Positions 25,963 through 33,857 of a stretch of DNA of 64,000 nt are shown one piece after another. This DNA comes from Streptomyces sp. NBC_01707 (GTDB taxonomy: Bacteria > Actinomycetota > Actinomycetes > Streptomycetales > Streptomycetaceae): the NCBI RefSeq assembly GCF_041438805.1, contig NZ_CP109190.1:2232001-2296000 (forward strand), given 5' to 3'. The translations under genes and the position numbers were made by a program. Positions within the stretch are counted from its first letter, which is position 1. Each line of letters begins with the position of its first letter. The notes beneath the pieces are model-generated. The model was not told the origin of the DNA, made no database searches, and worked only from the letters and a program-made list of their open reading frames with translations.

Positions 25963-27351
25963 ATGACAACGACTGACATCTCCACATCCGTCCCCTTCAG
26001 GGAGGTGACGGATCGCAACGGCCGTGTGTACCGGCTCGGTGAGACCGACCGGGACATCATGCGGAGACCGCGCTGGACCATGGTGCTGTTCCCGTGGCTC
26101 GGCATGATGGGTATCAGCTCGTCGGAGTACGCGTTCACGTCCGCCGAGGAGACGCTGCATGACGCGCACTTGTGGGCCAGCGGCCACATCTTCTGGCTGA
26201 TGGGGGTCTGGATCTTCTTCCAGGCGGCCGTCGCCTTCCCGGCCGGGCAGCTCCGTGAGAGCGGGAGGCTGCCGGCCAAGAGAGCGATGATGCTCGGAGC
26301 GCTGGGCACCCTGCTCGGCTATCTCTCGCTGGCGTACGCGCCTCATGTCATCGTCGCCTACTTCGGCTTCGGCATGTTCAGCGGTATCGGCGCCGGACTC
26401 GTCTACGCGACCTGTGTGAACATGGTCGGCAAGTGGTACCCGGAGCGCAAGGGCGGCAAGACCGGCATGGTCAACGGCGGTTTCGCCTATGGCTCGGTGC
26501 CGTTCGTGTTCCTCTTCACCTCGTACATGGATCTGTCCAACTACCAGGGTGTACTGGTCTCGGTCGGGGTCGTCTGCTGTGCGGTCGTCGCGGTCGCGGG
26601 CTGGTTCTTCAAGGACCCGCCGAAGAACTGGTGGCCCCACCACGTCGACCCGCTGAAGGTCTCGGACGACCCGAGGATCGTGCGTTCGCTGGCCAAGAAC
26701 CCGCCGGCGGTCAAGCAGTACACCCCGCGCGAGGCGGCCCGGACCCCGGTGCTGTGGATGATGTGGTTCTGCCTGCTGTGCACGGCGGGCATCAACATCT
26801 TCGGTATCGCCATGCAGGTGCCGTTCGGCAAGGAGATGGGGTTCGCCGGCGGCATCGTGGCCACGGCCATGTCGCTCAAGGCGATCGTGAACGGTACCGG
26901 CCGGGGAGTCATCGGCTGGATCTCCGACCGGTACGGACGCCGCAACACGCTGATCATCGTCTGTCTGGTCCTGGGTTCCGCACAGTTCGGGGTGTTCTTC
27001 TCCGGCGACATCGGCTCGATGCCGTTCTTCCTGTTCTGCTCGATGGTCTCCGGGTTCGGTGGCGGCGCCATCTTCCCGCTGTTCGCGGCGATGACCGCGG
27101 ACTACTTCGGTGAGAACAACAACGCCTCCAACTACGGAATGGTCTACAGCTCCAAGCTGATCTCCGGCCTGGTCGGCTCCGGTGTCGGCGCGGTCGTGGT
27201 CGGCGCCTGGGGCTACGGCGGTGCCTTCGCCCTGGCAGGCAGCATCGGACTCGCCTCCGCGGTCCTGGCGGTGTTCCTACGGGCACCCGGCCGGCCGAGC
27301 CCCAGGCGCATCGAACCCAATCCGTATCCCATCAGCCGGGAGATCTCCTGA
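25963..27351 (+). CDS. OFA-family oxalate/formate-type MFS transporter
   Basis: The 462-residue protein has about 12 membrane segments and OFA (oxalate:formate antiporter) landmarks: the opening RPRWTMVLFPWLGMMG, a second helix pair around FQAAVAFPAGQLRESG, YATCVNMVGKWYPERKG, and a distal half with GRGVIGWISDRYGRR and FPLFAAMTADYFGENNNASN. It would carry oxalate in and formate out if like OxlT, though the family also holds other monocarboxylate carriers. Context with frc and the ThDP gene supports oxalate. The ATG at 25963 is used; a weak ribosome site precedes it. Confidence 0.85.
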   Translation: MTTTDISTSVPFREVTDRNGRVYRLGETDRDIMRRPRWTMVLFPWLGMMGISSSEYAFTSAEETLHDAHLWASGHIFWLMGVWIFFQAAVAFPAGQLRESGRLPAKRAMMLGALGTLLGYLSLAYAPHVIVAYFGFGMFSGIGAGLVYATCVNMVGKWYPERKGGKTGMVNGGFAYGSVPFVFLFTSYMDLSNYQGVLVSVGVVCCAVVAVAGWFFKDPPKNWWPHHVDPLKVSDDPRIVRSLAKNPPAVKQYTPREAARTPVLWMMWFCLLCTAGINIFGIAMQVPFGKEMGFAGGIVATAMSLKAIVNGTGRGVIGWISDRYGRRNTLIIVCLVLGSAQFGVFFSGDIGSMPFFLFCSMVSGFGGGAIFPLFAAMTADYFGENNNASNYGMVYSSKLISGLVGSGVGAVVVGAWGYGGAFALAGSIGLASAVLAVFLRAPGRPSPRRIEPNPYPISREIS

Positions 27352-27377
27352 TGTGACGGCGGAACCTCGCGTGACGG

Positions 27378-27410
27378 AGCCCGCGCCGGCCCCCACGGCG
27401 GGCGCGGGCT
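27378..27410 (+). terminator. Hairpin after the OFA transporter gene
   Basis: Arms AGCCCGCGCC and its complement make a 10-bp perfect stem, 27 bases after the stop codon. Confidence 0.6.
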
Positions 27411-27510
27411 TCCGCGCGATCAGGACGCACGTGGCCGCGTCCGTCCACCACATCGGCGGCGAGACCGACCGGCAGGTCCTCGGCCGGCCGCGCGGTTCCG
27501 AAGGCCGGTC

Positions 27511-27555
27511 AGGGACCGTACGCTCCTGGTGGCTGCCATGGAGCGTACGGTCCCT
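27511..27555. terminator. 16-bp perfect inverted repeat in the convergent gap
   Basis: AGGGACCGTACGCTCC at 27511-27526 is matched exactly by its complement at 27540-27555, with a 13-base loop. It lies between the plus-strand OFA gene and the minus-strand isomerase gene and could end both transcripts, but it overlaps a decayed coding remnant. Confidence 0.5.
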
Positions 27556-27600
27556 GAAGTCATCGGGCGGGCGTTCGCGCTGTTCCCCGGTCGTCAGGAA
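27523..27600 (+). pseudogene. Decayed copy of the DUF2254 gene end
   Basis: The plus strand reads LLVAAMERTVPEV and then GRAFALFPGRQE. The C-terminus of the DUF2254 protein ending at 16629 reads LLVKAVERTVPDV then EREFALVPDRQG, so about 17 of 25 residues match. The rest of the gene is missing here. Confidence 0.55.
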
Positions 27601-27645
27601 TACGCCGGTGAGGCCCGGACCACCCCTGCCGTGCCGCCGCCGGTA

Positions 27646-28815
27646 CTACTTGCGCAGCGCCGCCAGGTTGTCGTATCCGATCCGCGCATGCGTCAGGGAC
27701 TGCGCGAGGTCGGTGGAGCTCGGGGCGTTGTCCTGCTCGACCATCGGGTTGCGGTAGTTCTTCTCCCCGACCCGGCTGAAGAACGTCCGGTAGTCGATGA
27801 CCCCGGTACCGAAGGGGACCATGTCGTAGCCCTGTCCGCTGGTCGTGTTGACGACGCCGTCCTTGGCGTGGAACAGCGGGTAGCGCTTGTTGTTGCGGCG
27901 GACCAGTGCCGCGGGGTCGAAGATGTTCTCCCGCTGCGATCCGTCGTGGGCGGTGTAGGTGTGGAACTTGTACTGGGCGACGTGCGCCCAGAAGATGTCC
28001 ATCTCCAGCCATACGGTCTTCGGGTCGGTGACCTTGAGGAAGTACTCGAGCTTGCGGATGCCCGAGCTGCGGGTGGGCCGGCCCTGTGCGTCCAGCGGAC
28101 CACCGTCGAGCAGGAAGCCGTAGGCCGCGTCGTGGTTGTGGGTGTACAGCTTGATGCCCGCACGACGAGCGATCTGCCCCAGGGCGTTCCACTTGTCGGC
28201 GGCCACGTCCCAGTCGGCTCGGTAGGCGCTTCCGGTGGGGTCGCCACCGGTGCCCATGTGGTCCATGCCGAGGATGTTCGCTATCTCCAGGGTCCGCTTG
28301 AACTGGTCCAGGTCGCTCTGGTTCAGCGGCCAGGACGACGGGATGAAGCCGTGGTTGCCCTGGGCGCGCAGACCGTAGTCGTCCAGCCACGAGCGCAGCA
28401 GCTTCGCGCCCTCCACCGTCTCGAGGTTGCTTCCGCCGGGTGCGTTGGCGTGCTGGCCGTACCCGGCGAACTCGACCTGCTTGTAGCCGTAGCGGGCCAG
28501 CTCCTTGAAGACCTCGCGGAAGCCCGAGGGAAGGTTGGTGCTGAGCGGATCCCGGCCCGTGGCGTCGCGCACGGTGTACAGGATGATTCCACGCTTCTCC
28601 GCCGGAACCAGAGCCTGGCCGTGGCCGTGGCCGTGGTCGTGATCGTGCCCCTTGTGGGAAGCGGACTGGGCGAAGGCCGGCGACGCGCCGATGACGGGCG
28701 CGGCGATCGCCGTTGCCGCAGCGGCGGTGCAGGTGCTGAGAAAGCGCCGGCGGCTGACGCCGAGGCTGCGGCGCAGGGCGCCGTCCGTTCCGGATTCGTC
28801 GTTGTACACGGTCAC
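27646..28815 (-). CDS. Tat-exported sugar isomerase/epimerase-like TIM-barrel protein
   Basis: The 389-residue protein has a twin-arginine signal (VSRRRFLSTC, then TAAAATAIAAPVIGAS), a His-rich segment HKGHDHDHGHGHG, and an AP-endonuclease/xylose-isomerase-like TIM barrel (KRGIILYTVRD, GYKQVEFAGYG, IKLYTHNHD, VWLEMDIFWAH). Metal-binding residues of the family appear in EMDIFW and HAKDG. The His-rich patch could bind divalent metal. The GTG at 28813-28815 is chosen so that the Tat motif lies near residue 20. It is the most downstream member of a long minus-strand run, 49 bases after the phosphodiesterase gene. Confidence 0.8.
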   Translation of the reverse strand: MTVYNDESGTDGALRRSLGVSRRRFLSTCTAAAATAIAAPVIGASPAFAQSASHKGHDHDHGHGHGQALVPAEKRGIILYTVRDATGRDPLSTNLPSGFREVFKELARYGYKQVEFAGYGQHANAPGGSNLETVEGAKLLRSWLDDYGLRAQGNHGFIPSSWPLNQSDLDQFKRTLEIANILGMDHMGTGGDPTGSAYRADWDVAADKWNALGQIARRAGIKLYTHNHDAAYGFLLDGGPLDAQGRPTRSSGIRKLEYFLKVTDPKTVWLEMDIFWAHVAQYKFHTYTAHDGSQRENIFDPAALVRRNNKRYPLFHAKDGVVNTTSGQGYDMVPFGTGVIDYRTFFSRVGEKNYRNPMVEQDNAPSSTDLAQSLTHARIGYDNLAALRK

Positions 28816-28864
28816 GGTCTCTCTCTTTCTCGAAGATGCTCGCAACGCTGTGCACGGACCGATC

Positions 28865-30274
28865 TCATACGAGGCCGGCAAGCGCGAGGAGCAGGGACTT
28901 CACTTCGGTGGCCCGGACGGGTCCGGTGAACGCGTGGGGGGTGGAACAGAGGATGAGCGGACCTTCGTCGTCGCTCATGGGGAGGCGGCCGTGGCTGCCT
29001 CGGATGGGTGACGGGTCGAGGGGCACGACCGCCATGCGGTAGCGCATGCCGAGCTTCTTGCGGGCCACGGCGGTCGCCGCCTTGACGCGTACGTACGGGT
29101 CCTGGGGGTCCAGGAAGAGTTCGACCGGGTCGTAGCCGGGTTTGCGGTGGATCTCGACGAGCTGCGCGAAGTCGGGGGCGCGCGCGTCGTCGAGCCAGTA
29201 GTAGTACGTGAACCAGGCGTCCGGGTCGGCGACGGCGACGAGTTCGCCGGAGCGGGGGTGGTCGAGGCCGTGAGCCTTCTTGCCCTCGTCGTCGAGGAGT
29301 TGCTCGATGCCGGGCAGCCCCGCCAGGGCTTCGCGTGTCGCGTCGAGGTCCTCGGGGCGGCGTACGTAGACGTGGGCGAGCTGGTGGTCGGCGACGGCGA
29401 AGGCCCGGGAGGCCATCGGATCCAGGTACTCCATGCCGTCCTGGGTGTGGACCTCCAGCAGGCCGGCTCGGCGCAGCGCCCGGTTGATGTCGACCGGGCG
29501 GTCGACACGGGTGATGCCGTACTCGGAGAGTGCGACGACGGTGCGGCCCTCACGGCGGGCGTCCTCGAGGAGCGGGGCCACGGCCCGGTCGAGGTCGGCG
29601 GCGGCCTTGAAGGCACGAGGGTCGTCGGGGCCGTATCGCTGCAGGTCGTAGTCGAGGTGCGGGAGGTAGCACAGGGCCAGATCGGGGTGGCGGGTGTCGA
29701 GGATGTGCCGGGTGGCGTCGATGATCCACTGCGAGGAGACGAGGTCGGCGCCGGGGCCCCAGAAGTGGAAGAGGGGGAAGGTGCCGAGCTTCTCGGTGAG
29801 TTCGTCGTGGAGGGCGGGCGGCCGCGTGTAGCAGTCGGGTTCCTTGCGGCCGTCGGCGTAGTAGACGGGGCGCGGGGTGACGGTGATGTCGGTGTCGGCG
29901 CCCATGGCGTACCACCAGCAGATGTTGGCGACGGTGTAGCCGGGGTGGACGCGGCGGGCGGCGTCCCAGAGCTTGTCGCCGGCGACGAGTCCGTTGTGCT
30001 GGCGCCAGAGCAGGACGTCGCCGAGCTCGCGGAAGTACCAGCCGTTGGCGACGATGCCGTGTTCGGCGGGGGTGGTGCCGGTGAGGAAGGTCGACTGGGC
30101 GGCGCAGGTGACGGCGGGCAGCACGGTGCCGAGGGGGGCATGGGTGCCCGACTGTCCCAGGGACTTGAGGTGCGGCATGTGGTCGAGGAGCCGGGGAGTG
30201 AGGCCGACGACGTCGAGGACGAGCAGCGGGGTGGGGCCGGAGCCCAGGGACGAACCCGTTTCGGCTGCGGTCAT
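28865..30274 (-). CDS. Type I phosphodiesterase / nucleotide pyrophosphatase-type protein (Ebo cluster)
   Basis: The 469-residue protein has the alkaline-phosphatase-superfamily fold of type I phosphodiesterases: LLVLDVVGLTPRLLDH (first metal Asp), VLPAVTCAAQSTFLTGTTPA with the nucleophile Thr/Ser region, EHGIVANGWYF, and a distal SDDEGPLILCS and VALSEYGI metal-site block. It has no signal peptide, so it is cytoplasmic. Its ATG overlaps the EboE stop by 4 bases, which implies translational coupling. Phosphodiesterase-like proteins occur in ebo-type clusters; the phosphoester substrate is unknown. Confidence 0.8.
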   Translation of the reverse strand: MTAAETGSSLGSGPTPLLVLDVVGLTPRLLDHMPHLKSLGQSGTHAPLGTVLPAVTCAAQSTFLTGTTPAEHGIVANGWYFRELGDVLLWRQHNGLVAGDKLWDAARRVHPGYTVANICWWYAMGADTDITVTPRPVYYADGRKEPDCYTRPPALHDELTEKLGTFPLFHFWGPGADLVSSQWIIDATRHILDTRHPDLALCYLPHLDYDLQRYGPDDPRAFKAAADLDRAVAPLLEDARREGRTVVALSEYGITRVDRPVDINRALRRAGLLEVHTQDGMEYLDPMASRAFAVADHQLAHVYVRRPEDLDATREALAGLPGIEQLLDDEGKKAHGLDHPRSGELVAVADPDAWFTYYYWLDDARAPDFAQLVEIHRKPGYDPVELFLDPQDPYVRVKAATAVARKKLGMRYRMAVVPLDPSPIRGSHGRLPMSDDEGPLILCSTPHAFTGPVRATEVKSLLLALAGLV

Positions 30275-31446
30275 GGGAGCTCCTTGAGGCCGAGGTCGAC
30301 CAGGAGGTCGCGGGCGAGGGTGAGTTCGGCGGCGATGCCGTCGGCGAGCTGGGGGCGGGTGCGGGGGCGCAGTTCGGCAGGGAGCGCCTGCCAGGTGTAC
30401 GTCTCCACCTCCAGGTGACGGGTCAGCGGCCGGGCCCCGCCGACCAGGCGGCTCAGCGCGGCCCTGAGCACCGGGAGCGTCGAGGTGAGCGGTGGGGCGG
30501 GAGGTGCGTGCAGCGGTACGTGGAAGTGGGCACGCCACGGGGTGCCGTCGGGCAGCGCCTGGCCGGTGACCGCCTCGTCGAGGTCGTCGGTGCCGCGCAG
30601 CCCGTGCGTGGTCCGGGTGCGGGTCTGGTGGAGGAAGCGGGGTTCGGCGAAAGCGGCGAGCGCGGTACGCACCTCGGGCAGGTGCGGGTGCTCGGCGTGG
30701 AGTGCGGCGGAGAGCTGGGTCTTGGCCACCGGGATGCCGGCTGTGGTGAGCGCGTCGAGGGCGGTGCCCGGGTCCTCGAAGGAGGTGGCGAGGTGGCAGG
30801 TGTCGATGCAGATGCCGATGCGGTGGTGTCCGACGGCGGTGAGCGGTGCGATCGCGTCGGCGGTGGTCTCGACCGTGCAGCCCGGTTCGGGTTCGAGGCC
30901 GATCCGGATGGACTTGCCGGTCAGCTCGGCCAGGACGTCGAGACGTTCGGCGAGGGTGGTGAGGGCGGCGTGCGCCGTACGGGCGGCTTGCGGGTCGCCG
31001 GTGTACGGGGTGCGCCAGGCGATCGGGAGGGTGGAGATGGTGCCTTCGGTGACGTCGTCGGGCAGCAGTGTGGCCAGGAGCCGGGCAAGATCGGTGGTGT
31101 GGGCGAGCCGTTCGGGGTCCGTCCAGTCCGGCTTGTACACCCGGTACTTGACCTCTTCGGCGCCGAAGCCTTCGTAGGGGAAACCGTTCAGGGTCACGAC
31201 TTCGAGGCCGCGGCGGTCGAGTTCGGCGCGCAGTGAGCGCAGCTGGGCCGGGTCGTTGATCAGGGTGCGCGCGGCGTCCTTGGCGAGCCAGAGGCCGATG
31301 CCGAGGCGGTCACGGCCGAGGCGTTTGCGGACCGGTTCGCAGTGGTCGCGCAGCTGGGCGCGGACCCCGTCCAGGGACTCGGCGGGATGGACGTTGGTGC
31401 AGTACGCGAGATGGACGGTGGATCCGTCGGGGTGGCGGAAGCGCAT
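30271..31446 (-). CDS. eboE: Metabolite-traffic protein EboE (TIM barrel)
   Basis: The 391-residue protein reads LAYCTNVHPAESLDGVRAQL at the N-terminus, LGIGLWLAKDAARTL, LEVVTLNGFPYEGFGAEEVK, GLEPEPGCTVET, IGICIDTCHLATSFEDP and HFHVPLHAPPAPPL, which is the EboE pattern of TIM-barrel proteins related to xylose isomerase. EboE belongs to the ebo gene set studied in cyanobacteria, where it is needed for export of the scytonemin monomer to the periplasm. Here the partner compound is unknown. It overlaps the phosphodiesterase gene and is separated by 4 bases from the TatD-like gene. Confidence 0.85.
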   Translation of the reverse strand: MRFRHPDGSTVHLAYCTNVHPAESLDGVRAQLRDHCEPVRKRLGRDRLGIGLWLAKDAARTLINDPAQLRSLRAELDRRGLEVVTLNGFPYEGFGAEEVKYRVYKPDWTDPERLAHTTDLARLLATLLPDDVTEGTISTLPIAWRTPYTGDPQAARTAHAALTTLAERLDVLAELTGKSIRIGLEPEPGCTVETTADAIAPLTAVGHHRIGICIDTCHLATSFEDPGTALDALTTAGIPVAKTQLSAALHAEHPHLPEVRTALAAFAEPRFLHQTRTRTTHGLRGTDDLDEAVTGQALPDGTPWRAHFHVPLHAPPAPPLTSTLPVLRAALSRLVGGARPLTRHLEVETYTWQALPAELRPRTRPQLADGIAAELTLARDLLVDLGLKELP

Positions 31447-31450
31447 GGGG

Positions 31451-32299
31451 TCACTCCCCGCCGCGGAGTATGGAGTTCCCCTCGTGCAGCTGATCGGGGG
31501 TGGTGAGGTCGAGCTGGAGGCGGCCGCTCTGTCCGTAGAAGGCGACGGGATTGCGCCAGAGCACCTGATCGACGTCGTCGTCGCTGAACCCGGCGGCGAG
31601 CATGGCGTCGCCGACCTTGCGGGTCTTGAGGGGGTCGCTCCTGCCCCAGTCGGCGGCCGAGTTGACCAGGATCTTCTCCGTGCCGTGGGTCTTGAGGATC
31701 GCGATCATGCGGTCCTCGACCATCTTGGTGTCGGGGTAGATGGAGAAGCCGGCCCAGCAGCCGCTGTCGACGGCGTCCTTGACGGTCGTCTCGTTGAGGT
31801 GATCGAGCAGGACCCGCTCCGGGGAGAGGTGGGACTCGCGGACGACGTCGATGGTGCGGTGCAGGCCGGCGAGCTTGTCGCGGTGCGGGGTGTGGACGAG
31901 GGCGGGCAGGCCGTGGTCGGCGGCGAGCTGGAGCTGGGCGGCGAGGGCGGTGTCCTCGGCCGGGGTCATGGAGTCGTAGCCGATCTCTCCGACGGCCACG
32001 ACGGAGTCCTTGACCAGGTAGCGGGGCAGGGCGTCCAGGACGGGGGTGCAGCGGGGGTCGTTCGCCTCTTTGGGGTTCAGCGCGAGCGTGCAGTGGTGGG
32101 CGATGCCGTACTGGGCCGCTCGGAAGGGCTCCCATCCGAGCAGGGCGTCGAAGTAGTCGAAGAAGCTGGCGGGTGAGGTGCGGGGCTGGCCGAGCCAGAA
32201 GGAGGGTTCGACGAGGGCGCGGACGCCTGCGTCGTACATCGCCTGATAGTCGTCCGTGGTGCGGGACGTCATGTGGATGTGGGGGTCGAAGATGCGCAT
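31451..32299 (-). CDS. TatD-family metal-dependent hydrolase (Ebo cluster)
   Basis: The 282-residue protein begins MRIFDPHIHMTSRTTDDYQA, with the His-x-His of amidohydrolases, then DSVVAVGEIGYDSMTPAEDT, LPALVHTPHRDK, LLDHLNETTVKDAV and KILVNSAADWGRSDPLKTRK. These fit a TatD-like hydrolase of the EboB type. It lies between eboA and eboE with a 1-base overlap to eboA. The ATG at 32297-32299 is the family start. The reaction is unknown. Confidence 0.8.
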   Translation of the reverse strand: MRIFDPHIHMTSRTTDDYQAMYDAGVRALVEPSFWLGQPRTSPASFFDYFDALLGWEPFRAAQYGIAHHCTLALNPKEANDPRCTPVLDALPRYLVKDSVVAVGEIGYDSMTPAEDTALAAQLQLAADHGLPALVHTPHRDKLAGLHRTIDVVRESHLSPERVLLDHLNETTVKDAVDSGCWAGFSIYPDTKMVEDRMIAILKTHGTEKILVNSAADWGRSDPLKTRKVGDAMLAAGFSDDDVDQVLWRNPVAFYGQSGRLQLDLTTPDQLHEGNSILRGGE

Positions 32300-32979
32300 C
32301 AGGACTCCTCCGTGGGGGGATTGGGTCGCCCCTGCTCGGGGATGTTCGAGTGCTCGGGGAAGGGTGCGGGGGCCGTCAGGGCGAGGACGCGGCTCAGGTC
32401 GGAGGGGACGGCGCGGCCGGCCGCGGTGCGTTCGGCGGCGAAGTCGCCGAGCATGCGGGCGAGTTCCGCGTCGCCGCGGGCGCGCCGGGCCAGTGCGTCG
32501 ACGGCATCGACGGAGACGCCGGTGAAGAGGCATTTGAGGATGGCGTGCCGCCATTGGTGCGCGTCGAGATGGACGGCGGCGTACGGGCCGACGGCCGCGG
32601 CGACCAGCCGGGTGTCGTTGGTGCGCAGGGCGTCCTCGACGAGCGGAAGGGCGGTGGGACCGAGGTCCAGCCGGTGCAGGGTGAGGAGGACGGCGCGTCG
32701 TTCGGCGGCCGTGCCCTGGTCGTAGAGCCTGGTCACGGCGGGCAGGCCGGCGCGGGCTTCGAGGAGCAGCAGGGCGCGTACGGAGTCGGCGTACTCGAGT
32801 CCGCAGTGCCGGCCGGCGGCGGCGAACCGCAGCTCCCAGGGAGGGACGGCGTAGCGGTTGACAGGCGCGGTGTCCGCGGTGTCCTCGTGGAAGGCGGTGT
32901 GCGCGGCCTCCGCGAGGGCCTCGTCGAGCCAGGCGCGTGCGGCGCCGCCGAGCTGTACGTCGAGTTGCTTGCGGGTCAT
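32299..32979 (-). CDS. eboA: EboA domain protein
   Basis: The 226-residue, mostly helical protein matches EboA: QLGGAARAWLDEALAEA near the start, WELRFAAAGRHCGLEYADSV, RRAVLLTLHRLDLGPTALPL, and a conserved RWRHAILKCLFTGVSVD-type end (HQWRHAILKCLFTGVSVDAV). The biochemical role is not known; in Nostoc the ebo genes act in moving a metabolite precursor across the membrane. The ATG at 32977-32979 overlaps the upstream isomerase stop (ATGA), so translation is coupled. Confidence 0.85.
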   Translation of the reverse strand: MTRKQLDVQLGGAARAWLDEALAEAAHTAFHEDTADTAPVNRYAVPPWELRFAAAGRHCGLEYADSVRALLLLEARAGLPAVTRLYDQGTAAERRAVLLTLHRLDLGPTALPLVEDALRTNDTRLVAAAVGPYAAVHLDAHQWRHAILKCLFTGVSVDAVDALARRARGDAELARMLGDFAAERTAAGRAVPSDLSRVLALTAPAPFPEHSNIPEQGRPNPPTEES

Positions 32980-33857
32980 CGGCACGGTGTTGCTCCCTTC
33001 GAGGACTTCGCCGGGACGCGGTCGCGCAGGAACTCGATGGAGCTCCTGGCCAGTTCGGGGCCAGCGTGGGAGTGGCGGGGCAGTTCGACGACGGTCAGGC
33101 CGCGGTATCCGGTGTCACCGAGGGCGGCGAGCGCGTCGAGCACCGGCGGGAAGTCGATCTCGCCGTCGCCGAACGGGAGGTGCTCGTGGACGCCCCGGCG
33201 CATGTCCTCGATCTGGACGTGCCGCAGCCAGGGGGCGGCGGCCCGCACACAGTCGACGGGGGCGGCCGGTTCGAGGCACTGGCAGTGCCCGATGTCGAGG
33301 GTGAGCCCGAGCGGTTCGGGGTCGCCGCTGAGGACGCGCAGATGGTGGAAGTCCGAGAGAGTGGCCAGCAGATGGCCGGGCTCGGGCTCGATGGCGAGCG
33401 GGACGCCGGTACGGGCGGCGGCGTCGAGCACAGGTGCGAGGGCTTCGGTCAGCCGCTGCCAGGCCGTGTCCGGCGGGGTCTCGGGTGGGGTGATGCCGCT
33501 GAAGCAGTGCACGGCGTGGGCGCCGAGGTCGGCGGCGACGTCGACGGCCCGCAGCAGCAGCCGGGTGCGGGCGGCGCGTGCCTCCGGGTCCGGGTCGAGG
33601 AGGGACGGGCCGTGCTTGCGGCGCGGGTCGAGGACGTAACGGGCCCCCGTCTCGACGGTCACGCCGAGCCCCAGCCGGCCGAGCCTGTCCGCCACGTGCC
33701 GGGTGCGGGCGGCGAGATCCGGGGCCAACGGGTCGAGGTGCATGTGGTCGAGGGTGAGGCCGACGCCGTCGTAGCCGAGGTCCGCGAGGAGTCCCAGGGC
33801 GTCGTCCAGGCGGAGGTCGGTGAGCCCGTTGGTGCCGTAGCCGAAACGGATCGTCAT
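32976..33857 (-). CDS. Sugar phosphate isomerase/epimerase-like protein (Ebo cluster)
   Basis: The 293-residue TIM-barrel protein starts RFGYGTNGLTDLRLDDALGL and has DGVGLTLDHMH, GVTVETGARYVLDP, VPLAIEPEPGHLLATLSDF, GLTLDIGHCQCLE, HVQIEDMRRGVHEHLPFGDG and LTVVELPRHSH. The EPEPG, DIGHC and IEDM blocks carry the metal-binding residues of the AP-endonuclease-2/xylose-isomerase superfamily. It overlaps eboC upstream and eboA downstream by 4 bases each, so it is an integral part of the operon. Likely an isomerase or epimerase for a sugar or cyclitol. Confidence 0.8.
   Translation of the reverse strand: MTIRFGYGTNGLTDLRLDDALGLLADLGYDGVGLTLDHMHLDPLAPDLAARTRHVADRLGRLGLGVTVETGARYVLDPRRKHGPSLLDPDPEARAARTRLLLRAVDVAADLGAHAVHCFSGITPPETPPDTAWQRLTEALAPVLDAAARTGVPLAIEPEPGHLLATLSDFHHLRVLSGDPEPLGLTLDIGHCQCLEPAAPVDCVRAAAPWLRHVQIEDMRRGVHEHLPFGDGEIDFPPVLDALAALGDTGYRGLTVVELPRHSHAGPELARSSIEFLRDRVPAKSSKGATPCR

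Noticed and set aside
27646..28815. Treating the Tat-exported isomerase as part of the Ebo operon for certain
   Set aside because: The 49-base gap allows it, but its export signal differs from the cytoplasmic Ebo proteins and it may belong with the exported sugar proteins.
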